A stretch of 64,000 nt of DNA from Sarcomyxa edulis (GCA_009761415.1 QUOL01000008.1:496001-560000), one strand, 5' to 3'; shown: positions 10,660-23,200, numbered from the stretch's first letter. Translations and numbers: made by a program. Notes: generated from the letters alone by a model not told the origin.

Positions 10660-12166
10660 TGCCAATGTAAACGCTGGGGAAGTGGGTGTGGGTGTGGTAT
10701 AGCGATGTTGTGGGGTATAAATTCGACGAGGGTATGGAGTAAAAATGCTAGGAATAGAGCGGATACGGAACGGAGGGGGATAGTTATATATATATATATC
10801 TATAAGTTATACAATGGTGTGTTTTTGGGTGGAATGTAGACCGGCTACAGCTTTGTGGGATGATACAACTGTGAGAGAGACAGAAGGAGAAGGACGAACG
10901 CCCGAGATGGCCGCAGCCGAGGCTCCTCCTGGCTCCTCCGCCATTGGGTCTGTCTCTAGTCTCCCTGAGGCAGAGTAAACAATTCCTTGAAACCGTCGTG
11001 CCTCGGGATATCCTTGTTTGACGTCTGCTTTCTATAAGCCGGGTCTTGTCGATAGGTCAATTTCAACCTCCGCTCGGCAACTTGCGACATCACGCGCAGT
11101 CCTGTTTTGGCGACGCGTCGACGCGCTCGCCGCTCCTCCGAGTCGACTCCTTTCAATTCGATAGCTCCCTCCCCTGAGATAGCTTCAACGAACTCCCTTT
11201 AGATCTATATATTGAAAGATTGGTCTTTGAGTCTTTTCCAAGTGATTTAGAGTTCGAAACCCTCGATACAGTGAAGCAGCAGTCGTTGTGCAGGTAACGC
11301 AGGTAACAAGAGCTCTGAGTCAGGAAACGATACATATGAGCAGCAGAGCGAGCGATTTGAAGATGGTAAATAAGCATCGATCTTTTTGAGACAAGTTTTG
11401 GAGAATCTGACATCAGGGGGCCCATCACCAAATGCATCTATACACGACCAATATGATGTTGATTGACAACACATCGAGTATCCAAAGGGATCCCGCACTG
11501 TCTGAGATGCACTAGCTATACTCCAGAACCTTTATAGGTGCGCGATGTACGATATCTGGAGCCCGTTTGCTTCCTATATGTCCTAACTCACAAAACCAGA
11601 TAAGCTTGCTGTTATCCTCATTTATTGGGCTCTATTTTGCTAACTAATCAAGAGGACACCTCAATGATAAAGAATACACCCTTTGGTCAACTTGGATGGT
11701 CGATATGCGAGGTGAGGAAGACACTATGGAATGCTTTGTTACTTCGAAAAATTTTCATTACGATCGATTACAAACTCCGATAATGATGTCTAAGAATGAC
11801 TACAAAGCGATCTAATGGATATCTGTCGTTTCAAGCTCCGATTAAATAGGACCTATCGACAAGCCCCTCGCGTCAGAAAGCAGACTATCTGTCTCCTTCC
11901 TCGAACGCGTGCTATACCAACTTGGGCGTGCTAATTCTGGCGTAACATTTGTATGGAAGTCCTTTTACTTGTACGATGTGCTGCGGCCAAGACATCAATC
12001 TCGAGGACTGCCTGGACAGACTAGGACGTATCTTCTCAAGGCTACTGGGCGGTCGACTTTGAATTTGAGGCTTGACCACACGGTTCAGTCGTGCTACGTA
12101 AAATATTAGCTGGCATGCTCACCGTCCGCTTTGACTCTCCCTCTCTCAAAGTCGTAGTTGTGTACC
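10660..12166. other. Intergenic, no recognisable gene
   Basis: About 1.5 kb without a gene I can support. It has a TA run at 10782-10800, a 23-codon reading at 10909 (MAAAEAPPG..., TAA at 10980) that could be an upstream ORF or chance, and otherwise AT-rich sequence with frequent stops in all frames. No partner for the right-hand kinase copy is seen on the minus strand. Confidence 0.5.
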
Positions 12167-13222
12167 ATGGACCAACTCATCATCGACTGCGACATAGGCA
12201 TACGAGGCGAGAACCCCGGAAATCTATACCCTGTGATCTTCACACCTGTGTTGCCACTCCCCAGCCCCAACTCACCCCGGGACACTACCATTTACTTGCC
12301 TGTAAAGCACGTCACCCGAATCACTCATGAGGCTCCTCACCTGCGAGAGCGTTTCGCCATCTTTCGCACCCAGCTGATACCAGCTTTCGATTCCGACCCC
12401 AAGTCAACCCTCGATGTCATTCTCAAGATCGACTTGAGGGGTAACATAGGTTTCCAATCTTTATCTAAGGAAGCACAGTTCTACGAAACGACCTTGAAAC
12501 CTCTACAAGGGCGGGTCGTTCCACGATGTTACGGGCATTATGAGACGCATGTCACCGTCTACCATGGTAATAGACTGGCCACGCACAAGATCACTTGTCT
12601 TGTCTTGCAGTACTGTGGTGAGCCTATGCCAGAAGACTTCGAAAAGGATACCGATGTCGCGTGAGTTTTTTTATATCATCATGTCCTTCGACTCCGCTCA
12701 CCTCGGACTGTCGAGCAAGGTTGAAAGTCGTAGAACAACTAGTCGAGCTCCACACCGCTGGCCTCCAACACGGAGACATACAGGATAAGAACATCCTCAA
12801 TAATAACGGTATACCGTTCTTCATCAATTTTGCTCAGTCCGAGCCACACATATGCCGTCGTACTCTACCGATCAACAAAGGAGACATCGCCCCGGAGGTG
12901 TATTCATTTGAATGTAGGGAGATCCACGACTGGGTTGCGTGGGAGACTAACATCTGGTTTCCAGGTAAGTGCTCCCTACGCTTGCGCCTTTCCTTTCGCT
13001 ATGCATCTGACGAATTCGATGCTTGACACTTCAGCCATGTTCGATTTTTGGGGGACCATGGTCTTCGTCGCTGATGTCGAATCCGCGGAGCACCTCGCTT
13101 CCCTTGTTACTGACAGGGAGTGTACTGTGGCAGCTGAGACAAGGTTGAAACTTGCCCGGAAGATTGTAGATGATTTGAAGCGCCAGTCGCATCCTTTGCT
13201 GCAGCTCAATGAGGATGATTAG
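12167..13222 (+). CDS. Protein kinase-like gene, right inverted copy (complete)
   Basis: Exons 12167-12660, 12720-12964 and 13035-13222 join in phase to 308 residues. The catalytic-loop analogue is H182-G-D184-I-Q..N189, followed by FIN201FAQ where an Asp of DFG would bind Mg. No clear glycine-rich loop or VAIK lysine is visible in the first exon. The C-terminal exon (AMFDFWGTMVFVADVES...) reads LVTDRECTVAAETRLKLARKI and ends in an acidic tail. It is most likely a degenerate kinase or pseudokinase (inference from the missing Asp). It duplicates the gene at 1-849: exon 2 differs at 3 of 245 nt, while exon 1 differs at about 9% of positions. Confidence 0.8.
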
Positions 13223-14225
13223 GACTCGGATCTGCATGTTGCAATCTGTATCTTTCATGATGTTGGATAAGCACCGTCACGGCGGTGGTTCGGATAGTCA
13301 TGAACTCTGGTTTTTGTGTGAGTGTTTCTCTTACCGTTCAAGGTTTTTTTTTGCTAAACAGCATTCACATAGCCTTCTTCCGTTTCGTAGGGTATTTTAT
13401 TGACCTAGACGCAACCGTGTCGCAGGTTGTCACATTGTCGATTGAAGATAGCTTGTTTGCTAGAGGAGGCTCGCAATGTCATAGAGGACCTCCGAATCCA
13501 CCAACGTCCTTTGTCATTTTACGATCCAGTGCCATAAGTTCTTGCATATACGAGGGGGGTCTCACACCGTTATGCGCTTGACTTCAATATCCAGGCTCCG
13601 TGCATGTCACAGTCGCGTTTCTTCCTGCTGGTCTGACAGTTTCAGAGCTTTCCTCGCGGCAAACAAAGTCGCCAGAACGTACGGTATCAATCGACAGACA
13701 ACGAGTCACGTACTTACTTCTCGTTCATGCTTCCAGGAATGGAACACGTGTACGGTATGTGTCTCATCTCCTTAATCGTGTCGTACTTATCACATTCTAT
13801 CCACTAGGTATCTCGGTCCGACATGACCAGCTGACGAGCCCGTACCCACCATTTGACAATAAGGATGTTGACACCCACCAAGCAAGATCGCCTCGACGTC
13901 TTCTATATACCATTATCATACAGCATACCCAATTGCGAAAACTAGCTGGCGTCATATCTCAAAGTTTCAACGTTCAACCTTGACTGTTCATATAGAGACC
14001 TCCAGATTGGAACACATGTACGGTATGTGCATTGCAATTGTCTACGTAGTTTTTATTTATACAGCTTCTTTAAGGTCATGTCGGTCCGCCATTGACTGCA
14101 TGACCAGCTGACTTGGAACCCGTATCCTCCCACCACCTAATTCAATAGTCGATAAGCAATTGTAGCATTCACTCACCCATCCACCAGGACAACGCCAACG
14201 CCAACATCGTCGTCTATCGTCTATC
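13223..14225. other. Intergenic with a diverged tandem duplication
   Basis: No supported gene. Segments around 13739-13880 and 14009-14150 share GGAACAC.TGTACGGTATGTG, TCGGTCCG and CATGACCAGCTGAC in the same order, so this is a diverged duplication with a period of about 270 bp just upstream of the dehydratase gene. Confidence 0.5.
13739..14150 (+). repeat. Diverged direct repeat, two units about 270 bp apart
   Basis: Three ordered motifs are shared by the two units (GGAACAC.TGTACGGTATGTG; TCGGTCCG; CATGACCAGCTGAC). Each first motif looks like the end of an exon followed by a GTATGTG donor, so the units may be remnants of a duplicated 5' exon. Confidence 0.5.
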
Positions 14226-16020
14226 ATGCCCAACACCATCACGAAAATCGAGGTATGCACGCCCCAGTTCCACAAAATATAGTTTCATAGTTCCATGCAC
14301 TCGTCCTAACGCTAACCTACCATCACACACCACTCACACCGTTAGACTTTCCGACTTCCACCCCGCTGGTTATTCGTCCGCGTCGAAACCTCAGACGGCA
14401 TCGTAGGCTGGGGAGAAAGCACACTTGAAGGACACACCGAAGCGGTGGAAGGAGCGTATCAAGATCTCCAACGATTCGTGGGGTCTGACGCAGATGGTAT
14501 CGAAGATATCTGGCAAAGTGGGTACAGAGCTAGGTTTTATCGAGGGGGGCCAGTTTTAATGGTATGCACACTGCCTCTTGCGTTGCACCACTGGCATGGA
14601 TGATTCTAACCGTTCGATTGTTTTTGCTGAACCTAGTCCGCGATGTCTGGGCTTGATATCGCGTTGTGGGATATCAAGGGGAAGAAACTTGGTAAGAACA
14701 AGTGGTTATTTGTTCAATCACATCATTCCTCTTACGAAATTTCGATAGGTGTACCAGTATGGCAGCTCCTCGGCGGGAAGGTTCGGGACCGCATTAAAGT
14801 GTACGGATGGATCGGGGGCGACCATCCTGCAGATGTCACTCGTGGTGCGCAAATGCGCAAGGAGCAGGGGTTCAGTGTCGTTAAGATGAATGCCACTGGT
14901 ACGTACTTACTTCCTTACTACTTCCCACTGTACCGGTCTGACAAAATAACAATACAATCGATTTGATATTTCTATTTGCTGTACAGAATCCATAACTTGG
15001 ATCGACTCACCATCCTTCCTCGAAGGTACAGTAGACCGCGTCCGACAAGTCCGTGCGTTAGGTATGGACGTAGGAGTTGATTTTCATGGGAGGCTGCACA
15101 AAGGGATGGCTAAGCAGCTTGCTAAGATGTTGGAACCGCATCAGCCTTTGTTCATTGAAGGTTTGGATCCTCTGTTACTGCACAATCTACTCATTTTGAA
15201 GTTCCATTCATTCACTCGTCCCAGAACCCCTCCTCCCCACTCAACCCGAAGAGATCGCCGATTTAGCGAGGATGGTGTCCACGCCGATCGCGTTGGGGGA
15301 AAGGCTGTACACGAGGAATGATTTCCGTCCGTATCTTGAGAAAAGAGCGATTGATATTGCCCAGCCTGATGTACGTCCGTTCCCTGAGTCCAGTCCATCA
15401 ACGTACTGGGGGTTTATATATGATTTTGTCGGTTAACGTGGCTACTAGGTTTCCCATTGCGGAGGGATCAGCGAACTACACCGTATAGCCGCGCTGACGG
15501 AGATGTACGATGTAGCGCTTGCTCCGCATTGTCCTCTTGGACCAATCGCGTTGGCTGCGTGTATGCAGGTAGCAGCGTCGGCGCCAAATTGTGAGTCGCC
15601 ATCACTGACACTATCACTGTTTCGCTGAGTCTTTGTCTACACGAAGTCGTGATCCAAGAGATGAGTTGGGGGGTATGTATGGTTTCTACGTCTATCCAGA
15701 AATGCGGGAGATACTAAAGATATCCCAGATGCATTATAATACAGCTGATGAAGAATCGCTATCTGCAGACCTACACACATACATGGCTAATCCGGATGTT
15801 TTCAAGGTTATCGATGGGCACATTGAAGTTCTGCAAGGTATGTCGCGTGTCCCAGTCTTCTCATGCATACGTCGACTGACCAACTTGATAATCAGGACCT
15901 GGAATTGGTATCGAAATCAATGAAACGCTCATTCGAGAGCGTGCAGCGCAGTATGCTGAGAAACAAGCATGGAGGAATCCTGTGTGGCGCGGTACTGATG
16001 GAAGCTTGAGGGAATGGTGA
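14226..16020 (+). CDS. Galactonate dehydratase (enolase superfamily, DgoD type)
   Basis: Ten exons (14226-14252, 14346-14561, 14637-14691, 14749-14898, 14987-15160, 15225-15370, 15449-15590, 15647-15672, 15729-15837, 15896-16020) join in phase to 389 residues. Family residues are present in order: the N-terminal capping domain ([15 protein letters not shown]), the [12 protein letters not shown] segment, [10 protein letters not shown] with the barrel Lys, the metal ligands in VDFHGR, FIEEP and ALGER, the catalytic His in APHCPLGP, and IQEMSWGMHYN near the end. These enzymes dehydrate a sugar acid (D-galactonate to 2-keto-3-deoxygalactonate) with Mg2+. Substrate choice among related aldonates cannot be fixed from sequence alone. 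No signal peptide, so cytosolic. All catalytic positions are intact. Confidence 0.92.
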
Positions 16021-16363
16021 TCGTCTAATATGCCCATCTACAATCCGCAACAGTAGAGATACATCGGCGACGAATAGGGTATCAGGTCCATCTGTCGTTT
16101 CTCGGTGTTGGGGCCCTACAAGTGAGATATTCTGTCTAGGCGCTGAGTTGTATGGTTAATCATGTGGGCAAGTGTTAGTAAATGTACAGGTTTGACTGCA
16201 GCTGCAGACTCCAGTCGTTGGAAACGTTGTGATTCAACGCGTTCACGGGATTCGAGAGCGTAAATATAATTATTGTGGTCAAGATACAAAAATACAACCT
16301 AGGCCAGTACCATGACCGAAGGGTCGGAGCGTATTACAGAAATTATACAGGAATGAACAAAAC
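16021..16363. other. Convergent 3' intergenic region
   Basis: Lies between the 3' ends of the dehydratase and the HNH gene. No gene or repeat seen. Confidence 0.5.
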
Positions 16364-17587
16364 CTACAAATTGGCAATGGGACTAAGATCACCTCGCCAT
16401 TGCTTGACCTTGTCTTCTATACGATCATGTTCGATGCTTCTCGCTTTCTCTTTCCTCTCTTGGAATATCGCCGGGAGTTTGTCTATCGGTACACCGATAT
16501 ATGGCAGCATAGCAAGCATATCCATCGTATCCGGAGCACTGCGCTCAGTGAAGCTGTCATAACGAGGTCCTCGTTCCCTTGTGATTACACCTTCCGGGTA
16601 ATAACTTTTCTTCCATCTCGAGGTAATCTCTGATGCTGCGTTTTCAGAAGCAAACTTGTCGAGGATAGCGGAAGCGTAGGAGGCATCAAATAAGATGGTA
16701 GGGGGCCACAGAGTAGAATCGACAGTAGCTGGTGTTCTGAGACAAGTTCCCGGACGTACCGAGTCTACTATCAATTTGCTTGTGATGTCTGCAAAATAAT
16801 GAGAGGTGTAGCGTGACTCGGTGGCTGGGACGTCAGGATGGATGTCGGCAGTGGTGAGAGCAAAGTTCGGAGTCTGTTCAGGTCTCACATTAGCTCCTAT
16901 CAAGATGTCATGCAAGCGAGCTTACCACTAAAATAGCAAATTGACGACCTAAGCATCTATGGGCGACGGAGTTAAAGAAAATTCCGTTACGAGGATCATC
17001 GATAGTATCCACGTAGTCCGTGATATTTTGACCTCGGGCATGGGTATAAGTCTGTATATACTGTGGTCCTCGTCAAAAAGGTGGTTTGGAGGAGAATAAG
17101 AAAAACGCACTAGATCATCCTGGGCAAGAAGATGTACTGCGTCACATACAAGTGGGGGAGCTTCTGTTAACAAACATGCACCGTCATCCCGTTCCATTAC
17201 AACATCACGAAAGGTATTCGAACGTGTGCTTGATCTAGTGGACGTTGCTCTTGCGTTCAACAACTGAGGATCGAGGGGATATAATTTGAGTTTTTCGGTG
17301 TCGTTGACATGATAACGAAGGGTGAGAGAAGAGGAAGGTAGCTCGGCAGCAGAGGCTTCGTAATTGATAGGGTTGCCTGCCATGTCGCAAAGATCGCCTT
17401 TCGCACCAATGACGACTCCTATAGCAAATCTGATCCACTTGTAGGGTTTGGGACAGAAATCAAGCCTGAGTAGCTCGTTGATGGGGATGGTCAGGACAGA
17501 TATCCATTTCCAATTAGCAGCCGTGAGGTCAAGAGGAATGTCGACCTTGTCCGGAAAAGAGGCAAATATGATGATCTGGGAGGTCAT
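16364..17587 (-). CDS. HNH nuclease-like protein (HNH_2 type)
   Basis: Three exons: 17587-17111, 17060-16926 and 16873-16364, giving 373 residues. An N-terminal domain of about 135 residues precedes the nuclease core: FRDVVMERDDGACLLTEAPP, then DAVHLLAQDD (first His), YVDTIDDPRNGIFFNSVAHRCLG (Asn and last His). This order (Cys/Thr turn, H, N-G, H) is that of the HNH_2 family found widely in fungi, where function is mostly unknown. A further domain of about 170 residues follows (TPNFALTTADIHPDVP... to LSPIANL). No signal peptide is evident. The gene starts 166 bp from the divergent trypsin-fold gene at 17754, so the two may share a promoter. Nuclease activity is inferred, not shown. Confidence 0.82.
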
Positions 17588-17753
17588 GTCGAGCGGAAAA
17601 AGGTTGAGCGGGGAACTGGTTGGGAACTTTGAACTCCGCTCGAACCTAGCGTGCCCTCATTTGACTGCAGTACCGTGACTTGGTCTCATCCGCATCTACG
17701 GAATTTCCTGCGTTCTCTTGCCACTAGCCTGAACATACTGTAACACATCCAAC
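17588..17753. promoter_or_regulatory. Compact divergent promoter, HNH gene / trypsin-fold gene
   Basis: Only 166 bp separates the two divergent starts. No TATA box stands out. Such spacing suggests coordinated expression. Confidence 0.45.
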
Positions 17754-19867
17754 ATGGACGAATATGAGAAGAGTGGGCGCCTAGTTTTCCGTTTGTCTGT
17801 TCCACTTACGAGCGTTGACCGTCTTCTGCAGAAGTTATACAAGTTGACGATGACTACTTGACCAAGGCTGGCTTCTTGGGCGATGGTGGGCCTCTTAATT
17901 ATTGTGCACGTCTATCCCTCGCTTATTTTCCTCCCATGTAGGTGCTTGCGAGTCCGTTAAACAGACGATCAAGGCTACGAGGGCAAACCCCGAACTTTTA
18001 GGAGGCGAGTTTCTCAGTCTCTCTCCGCATTTATCCCACTTATCATCTTTGTGTTTAGAGTTGACGTTATTCATGTTGCAATGTCAAAGCCTCTGGGCCC
18101 AACAGGCAGCTTTCAATACCCCAAATACGGCCCCTACATTCAACGATGCTTCTGCACATTTCTCTCAGCGTATTATCGCTTCGGATACTATTGTTGTCGC
18201 TCCACACCTTGTTTCCGATTTCGAGAGGGTTCATTACTGGAATGGTATCTCTATGGACCCTCCTGAGCTCCTTTACCGCTCCAATCTCGAATCCAATCCT
18301 TTTCCGGTTCCTCCTCTTGGGACCAGGTGGTTTGAGCTCCCTGTCAAGACTGCCGAAGGAGTTTTTGAAACGCCGCTCAACGCTGTCTGGCGTAGCGTTG
18401 CTCCCATGATAGTCGCCTTGTTAAAGAAACGAGGCATCAAGTATTCTGCACTCAAGACAACTCGATTCTCTACCCGCAACGAGGACGGGGTGAAGACTCT
18501 AGGGCCGATTGTTATCTGGATTGCTACACATCCCAACACTACCAGCGCGGAGGAGGCCCGTGACGCTTCGCCCCACATTCTTCATATTCTCAAGGAGCAT
18601 AAGATTGAGGGTGTTGTTGTCGAATGGTATGAGGGCTCTGTGGAGAAGCTATCGCGTCCGGCTCTTATGCGCGTCGCTGACGAATCTAACCCAACCCACT
18701 ACGTCCGTCGCCCCTTCACGGCCGCTTTGGGAATGCCGATCGCTACGAGGGAGAGGAAAGGGGCGGACGTTCAGGGTACCGTCTCCTTCTTCTTCCACGA
18801 GAACAAGACAAAAAATGGCGAGCCTAGTAACAGGGTTTTTGCCGTTAGTAACAAGCACGTTCTCTGCAAAGATACGACCGTGGATTATCAGTACATGGGC
18901 AGTGGCACACCTCGCCAATCTGTTCGACTCTGCGGCCTCCGTCGATTTCAGCGGTCCATTGACGAGATCAGAGCCTTGGTCACTGCGAACGTCTCTGAGG
19001 TCGTCCGCTTGGCTGAAAAGGTCGCACGACTGCAGGCTAAGGAGAAGAGCGAGGATGAGGAGCAGGCGGAGGAGGACGAAGAATCGTTGCAGTTTACGAA
19101 AGGTCAGTTAGATAAGGTGAACCGGGACAATCGCAAGCTCCAGGCGTTCTTCAACGAAGTAAATATTCAATGGAGCGATATTGAGCGCCGACACATCGGC
19201 TTTGTTGATTGGGCACCTAGCATCTCAGTCGACGTCGACAATCACCATCACACTCGGGACATTGGCACGGTCGAGCTTGACACTCAGAAGTTCAAGGATT
19301 ACTTCCAAGGCAATGTCGTCCAACTCGGTTTGTTTTTGTCTCATCTCTCTCATCTCACCTCATGAAAATAAATCTTCAGGAAACAAATTTACTCCGCACG
19401 AATTCAACACTATGTTCTGGCCTGATAGCGTCAATCCGCCCGGGACCAAGTTCCCCTCCGATGGCCTGCTAAGGATTCAGGGTGTTGTTGAGCGCGACGT
19501 TCTAGCTATGCCTGACTGTTACGACAATGATGGCAATCCCATCTACATCGTCGGGAAGGATGGTAATACGACCGACTTCACGGTGGGCCGCTATTCCGGA
19601 CTGGAGGCGTATCTTTGTGACAAGTCTGGTAAAGAGTCGATCGAATTGGCCTTTTACAACTATAGTCAGACGTCTGGCAATTTCGCCGCGAAGGGCGACT
19701 CTGGATCGCTCATCTTCACTGGCGACGGTCGTATGCTCGCTATCCTCCACTCGGGCATGCCCAAAGGTCTCAGCAGCCATGTCACCTACGGTACTCCTGC
19801 CTGGTGGGCCGTCGAGCAACTTCAAGGACATTATCCGGACGCCGACTTTGACCGCACCGTCTTCTGA
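17754..19867 (+). CDS. Trypsin-fold protein with inserted coiled coil
   Basis: The coding part is clear from about 17832 to the TGA at 19867, with an intron at 19328-19379. The exon-intron pattern before 18060 is uncertain, and the ATG at 17754 is only a candidate. After an N-terminal region of about 240 residues (LPVKTAEGVFETPLNAVWR, GIKYSALKTTRFSTRNEDG) comes a chymotrypsin-like layout: VSNKHVL with His codon at 18856, DIGTVELD with Asp codons at 19258 or 19279, and AAKGDSGSLIF with the Ser codon at 19700. Between His and Asp lies a charged coiled coil of about 90 residues (EVVRLAEKVARLQAKEK..., QLDKVNRDNRKLQAFF). No signal peptide is evident in the supported part. Likely an intracellular protease or protease-like protein; the family is unnamed as far as I know. 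Confidence 0.75.
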
Positions 19868-20221
19868 GTGCGAACACTACCATCTTTCCCCTCGTCCTTT
19901 TGCCTGTCTTTCATCTACTTCCTGGTTGTTGGCTCAGACGCGTGTTTTTACTGCTAATTTATTGTGAAAATTTGTCCTATTTTCTTTTCCTTTCATGCTG
20001 GTATAGCAGGCTGTTGGTAAATACATAGTAATGTACGAAAGTACTCATAAGTTTATGACATCGGAAATCCGAGCGGGGGAGCGGGGCAATAAATGAACTC
20101 AGCTCAAACTCAGCGTGCCGTACTCGGCAGCCTGTAACATAGCAAGTCGTTAGATGGTAACGACTGCTCACTAACTAACACCAGCTATAGCCTAGGTTCA
20201 CCAACCAGCTTCACATCTAAC
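19868..20221. other. Intergenic, nothing recognised
   Basis: 3' region of the trypsin-fold gene and 5' region of the next gene on the same strand. No further feature seen. Confidence 0.5.
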
Positions 20222-23200
20222 ATGACGGCGTTGCAAGGGGGCACTGTTAGTTCCCCGATTGTCATTTCTGACGATGAAGACGAGGAAATAGTAGTGTTGC
20301 GACACCTGTTTGAGATCGAGGACACCCCTCCAGGACACTACGAGGAGAACTACGACTCATATGCACCCATGAATGGTACTATCAGTACTGATTTTCATTC
20401 CCATGGTGAGTCTTTTCCAATCTTCTCTTCTCTTCAGAAAAACAATCAATCGCACCACCCCTCGATCATCAAGTACTGACTACGGTTTACTGTAAAGGTC
20501 GAGATACTAACCTTCACTCCGACACTAATGGCAATGTTCTGAAGCGCAAACGACACGATGCAATCGTAGAATGCGAGGAACCCGTTGCTGGCCCTAGCCG
20601 ACTCACAAACAACAGTCTGAACGCCGCGTTTACATTTGAGCGGACACCTCCTATAGCCAATGGTGAGAGCAAAAAGGCTAGGAAACGTAGGAGAAAACTG
20701 GAACGACAACAGGCTATAGCAGCTGGCCTAATTCAACCCCTTCCAAATTCCAAACCCAAATTCCAGCCAAATCCTGATCGTTTGAACCCGTTCACTTTAC
20801 CACCAGCGTCGTCGTCGTGGTATGGACATGCATACGGCGAACCTTCCTGGCCGGAAGATAGTTCTAGCTCCCACCATGGCCAGCCGACGTATACGAGTCA
20901 CGGTGCTGTCCAGAATGCGAACGCGAACGCAGAGTCGACGTCTGTATCGGATTCCTGGAGCCGTCAAGTATTCCACAATGCAAAGTTCAGTCCATCGGAA
21001 CACCCTCCTCCTCCTTCAGGCCCGCGTTCTGCCCCTCACCCTCATCTATCCACACCATCAGCATCGGCATCGACATCAGCTTGGGTTCACTCCATGTCCA
21101 TGGCAGCTGAACGTGATCTACCCACTACCAATACCAGTACGCAACCCACACCCATGAATGTTCGCCTACATCCAAGACCCACGGCCCCAACGACTACCAC
21201 AACCACCACAACCACCAATCTATTACCATCAACCACCACTTATACATACCCCTACACTAACATCAACACTCACACTAACACCAACATCAATGCCAAAGGT
21301 TCACACATCGGCACCCGTATCTCGCATCCCGTACCCACCAAACCAAAAGCAAAACGCGAACCCAAGCCCAAACCTAAACTCGAACTCCCAGCCAAACCCC
21401 CATGGCCACTCGTTGGCGCGCAGGGTAAGGATAAGGGGATAAATCGGAATGCGAACGGGAGCCTGAAGGAGACCATACCGAAAGATTCGGACTCAAATCG
21501 CGTATGGTGCTATCGCGTCGACGATCGTAGCGTCGGAGGGGGTGTTGGTGGTGTCAAGGTTGGAGATCCGGAGATCGAGATCGAGGAAGGTGAGATCGAG
21601 GAGGGTGAAATCCAGACTGATAGAAGATGTCAAGGTCAAAACGAAGGTGGTAAAGAAAAAATTGTCAGTGAAGTCGGGAAGGCGGAGTCGATGGTTGTAG
21701 CTCCAGTCCCGGTGCTGGCGAAGAAAGAGACCAAGAAGCAAAGGAAAGCGCGGCTTGCGAGGGAGCGAGAGGAGAAAAGCAAACTAGCTATGAAAGCACT
21801 CGATATCACTGGATGTGCTGCTAGTGGTACGGGTGTTTCTTACCGTGACATTCCTCCGCCTCAAACTCAGTCTCAATTTCGATCTCGACCACCGCTTCCC
21901 TCGCTTGTACTTCCTTCTTCCCTCACTAAATCTCCTCTCCCTCCTCCGGTGTCGACGTCTCACAGCCACCTCGAATTCGAAGCTAATGTACCATCCGCAA
22001 CAGCACCAGCACCCAATCCTAGGCCATATCACGTCCAGCACACCTGGCCTTCCTTCCCTCCCACTCCTACCACTCCCACCACCGCCAATGTCAATCCTAT
22101 ATCACGTCCTGATTCACGTACACGCACGCGTCCGGCGTTACCACCGCAATCTGAATTAGGTACTCATTGGAGGGAGAGGGAGAGGGAGAAGAAGTATTCT
22201 TATGCTTATGATCCAGCGAGCAACAGCAACGAGTCTACTCCATTGGGAATGGGTGCGGGTGTCAAGGATGAGGATGAAGATGGTACCAAACCGGACACGT
22301 ACGACGAAGATTCGATCGCGTCTTCCAGACCTAGTTCCCCTATCCCAGTTCCGGTCCCAGTCTCACATGTATCTGCAGCACCGGATCCAGTCAATAGCAA
22401 GGAAGAGGCACCAGTCTCAACCTCAGCGAACGGCAAAGACGGAGACGAGCATCGCGATTTCGATGTGGATATGGATATGGACGATCTCGATAACGACACG
22501 GAAATGGATCTGGAGACTCCTGCAACAGCCAATCGCGAGACGTTTGCCTTCGACATACCAGCTGCCTCGTCACTTCCATCACCGTCAGTGTCACTTCCAG
22601 CTCCAGCGGCACCAGTACTGGCGCTTCCAGCACAAAAGCCATCATTGTCATTCCTCCCTCCAAAACCGTCTTCGTCGCTGGGTTCGCTTCCTCCACTTCT
22701 CAAGCCGTCATTGTCATTGTCATTGTCATCCACATTCCTACCTCCCAAACCCCCACTACTCCAGTTCACGTCACAACACAAACCGCTACTGAAAGCAGCA
22801 ACACCCCAACCCAAACTCGCACCGACACCCAAACCGATCATCATCGACGCACCCATCCCCAAAATCGGTCAGCCGCCTCAGCCGACTATATCTATATTAT
22901 CTTCGAATGTTCATGTTAATACATTGGGAACCTTCGCTACATCGTCAGCCTCTTCGACTCCGAGGCAGATACCCATTCCTGTCTCTGCAACCCCTACTTT
23001 GGTTCCACTCACTTCTACCAGTACTACTCCATTACCCTCAATCACCATCACCGCAAACTCGACCTCACCACCCCCACCTTCGACATCCAGTGCAACGCCC
23101 ACGCCCATACCTCCACCAGCTCCAGCAGCTTCAAGTTTGACACCACCCATCCCCACATCTAGTCCCCTCCCATCAGAACCTCGCGCCATGAAGAACGCAC

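Noticed and set aside
12624..12827. Minus-strand frame across the right kinase-like gene
   Set aside because: It is the antisense of exon 2 and appears again, with the same shape, opposite the left copy.
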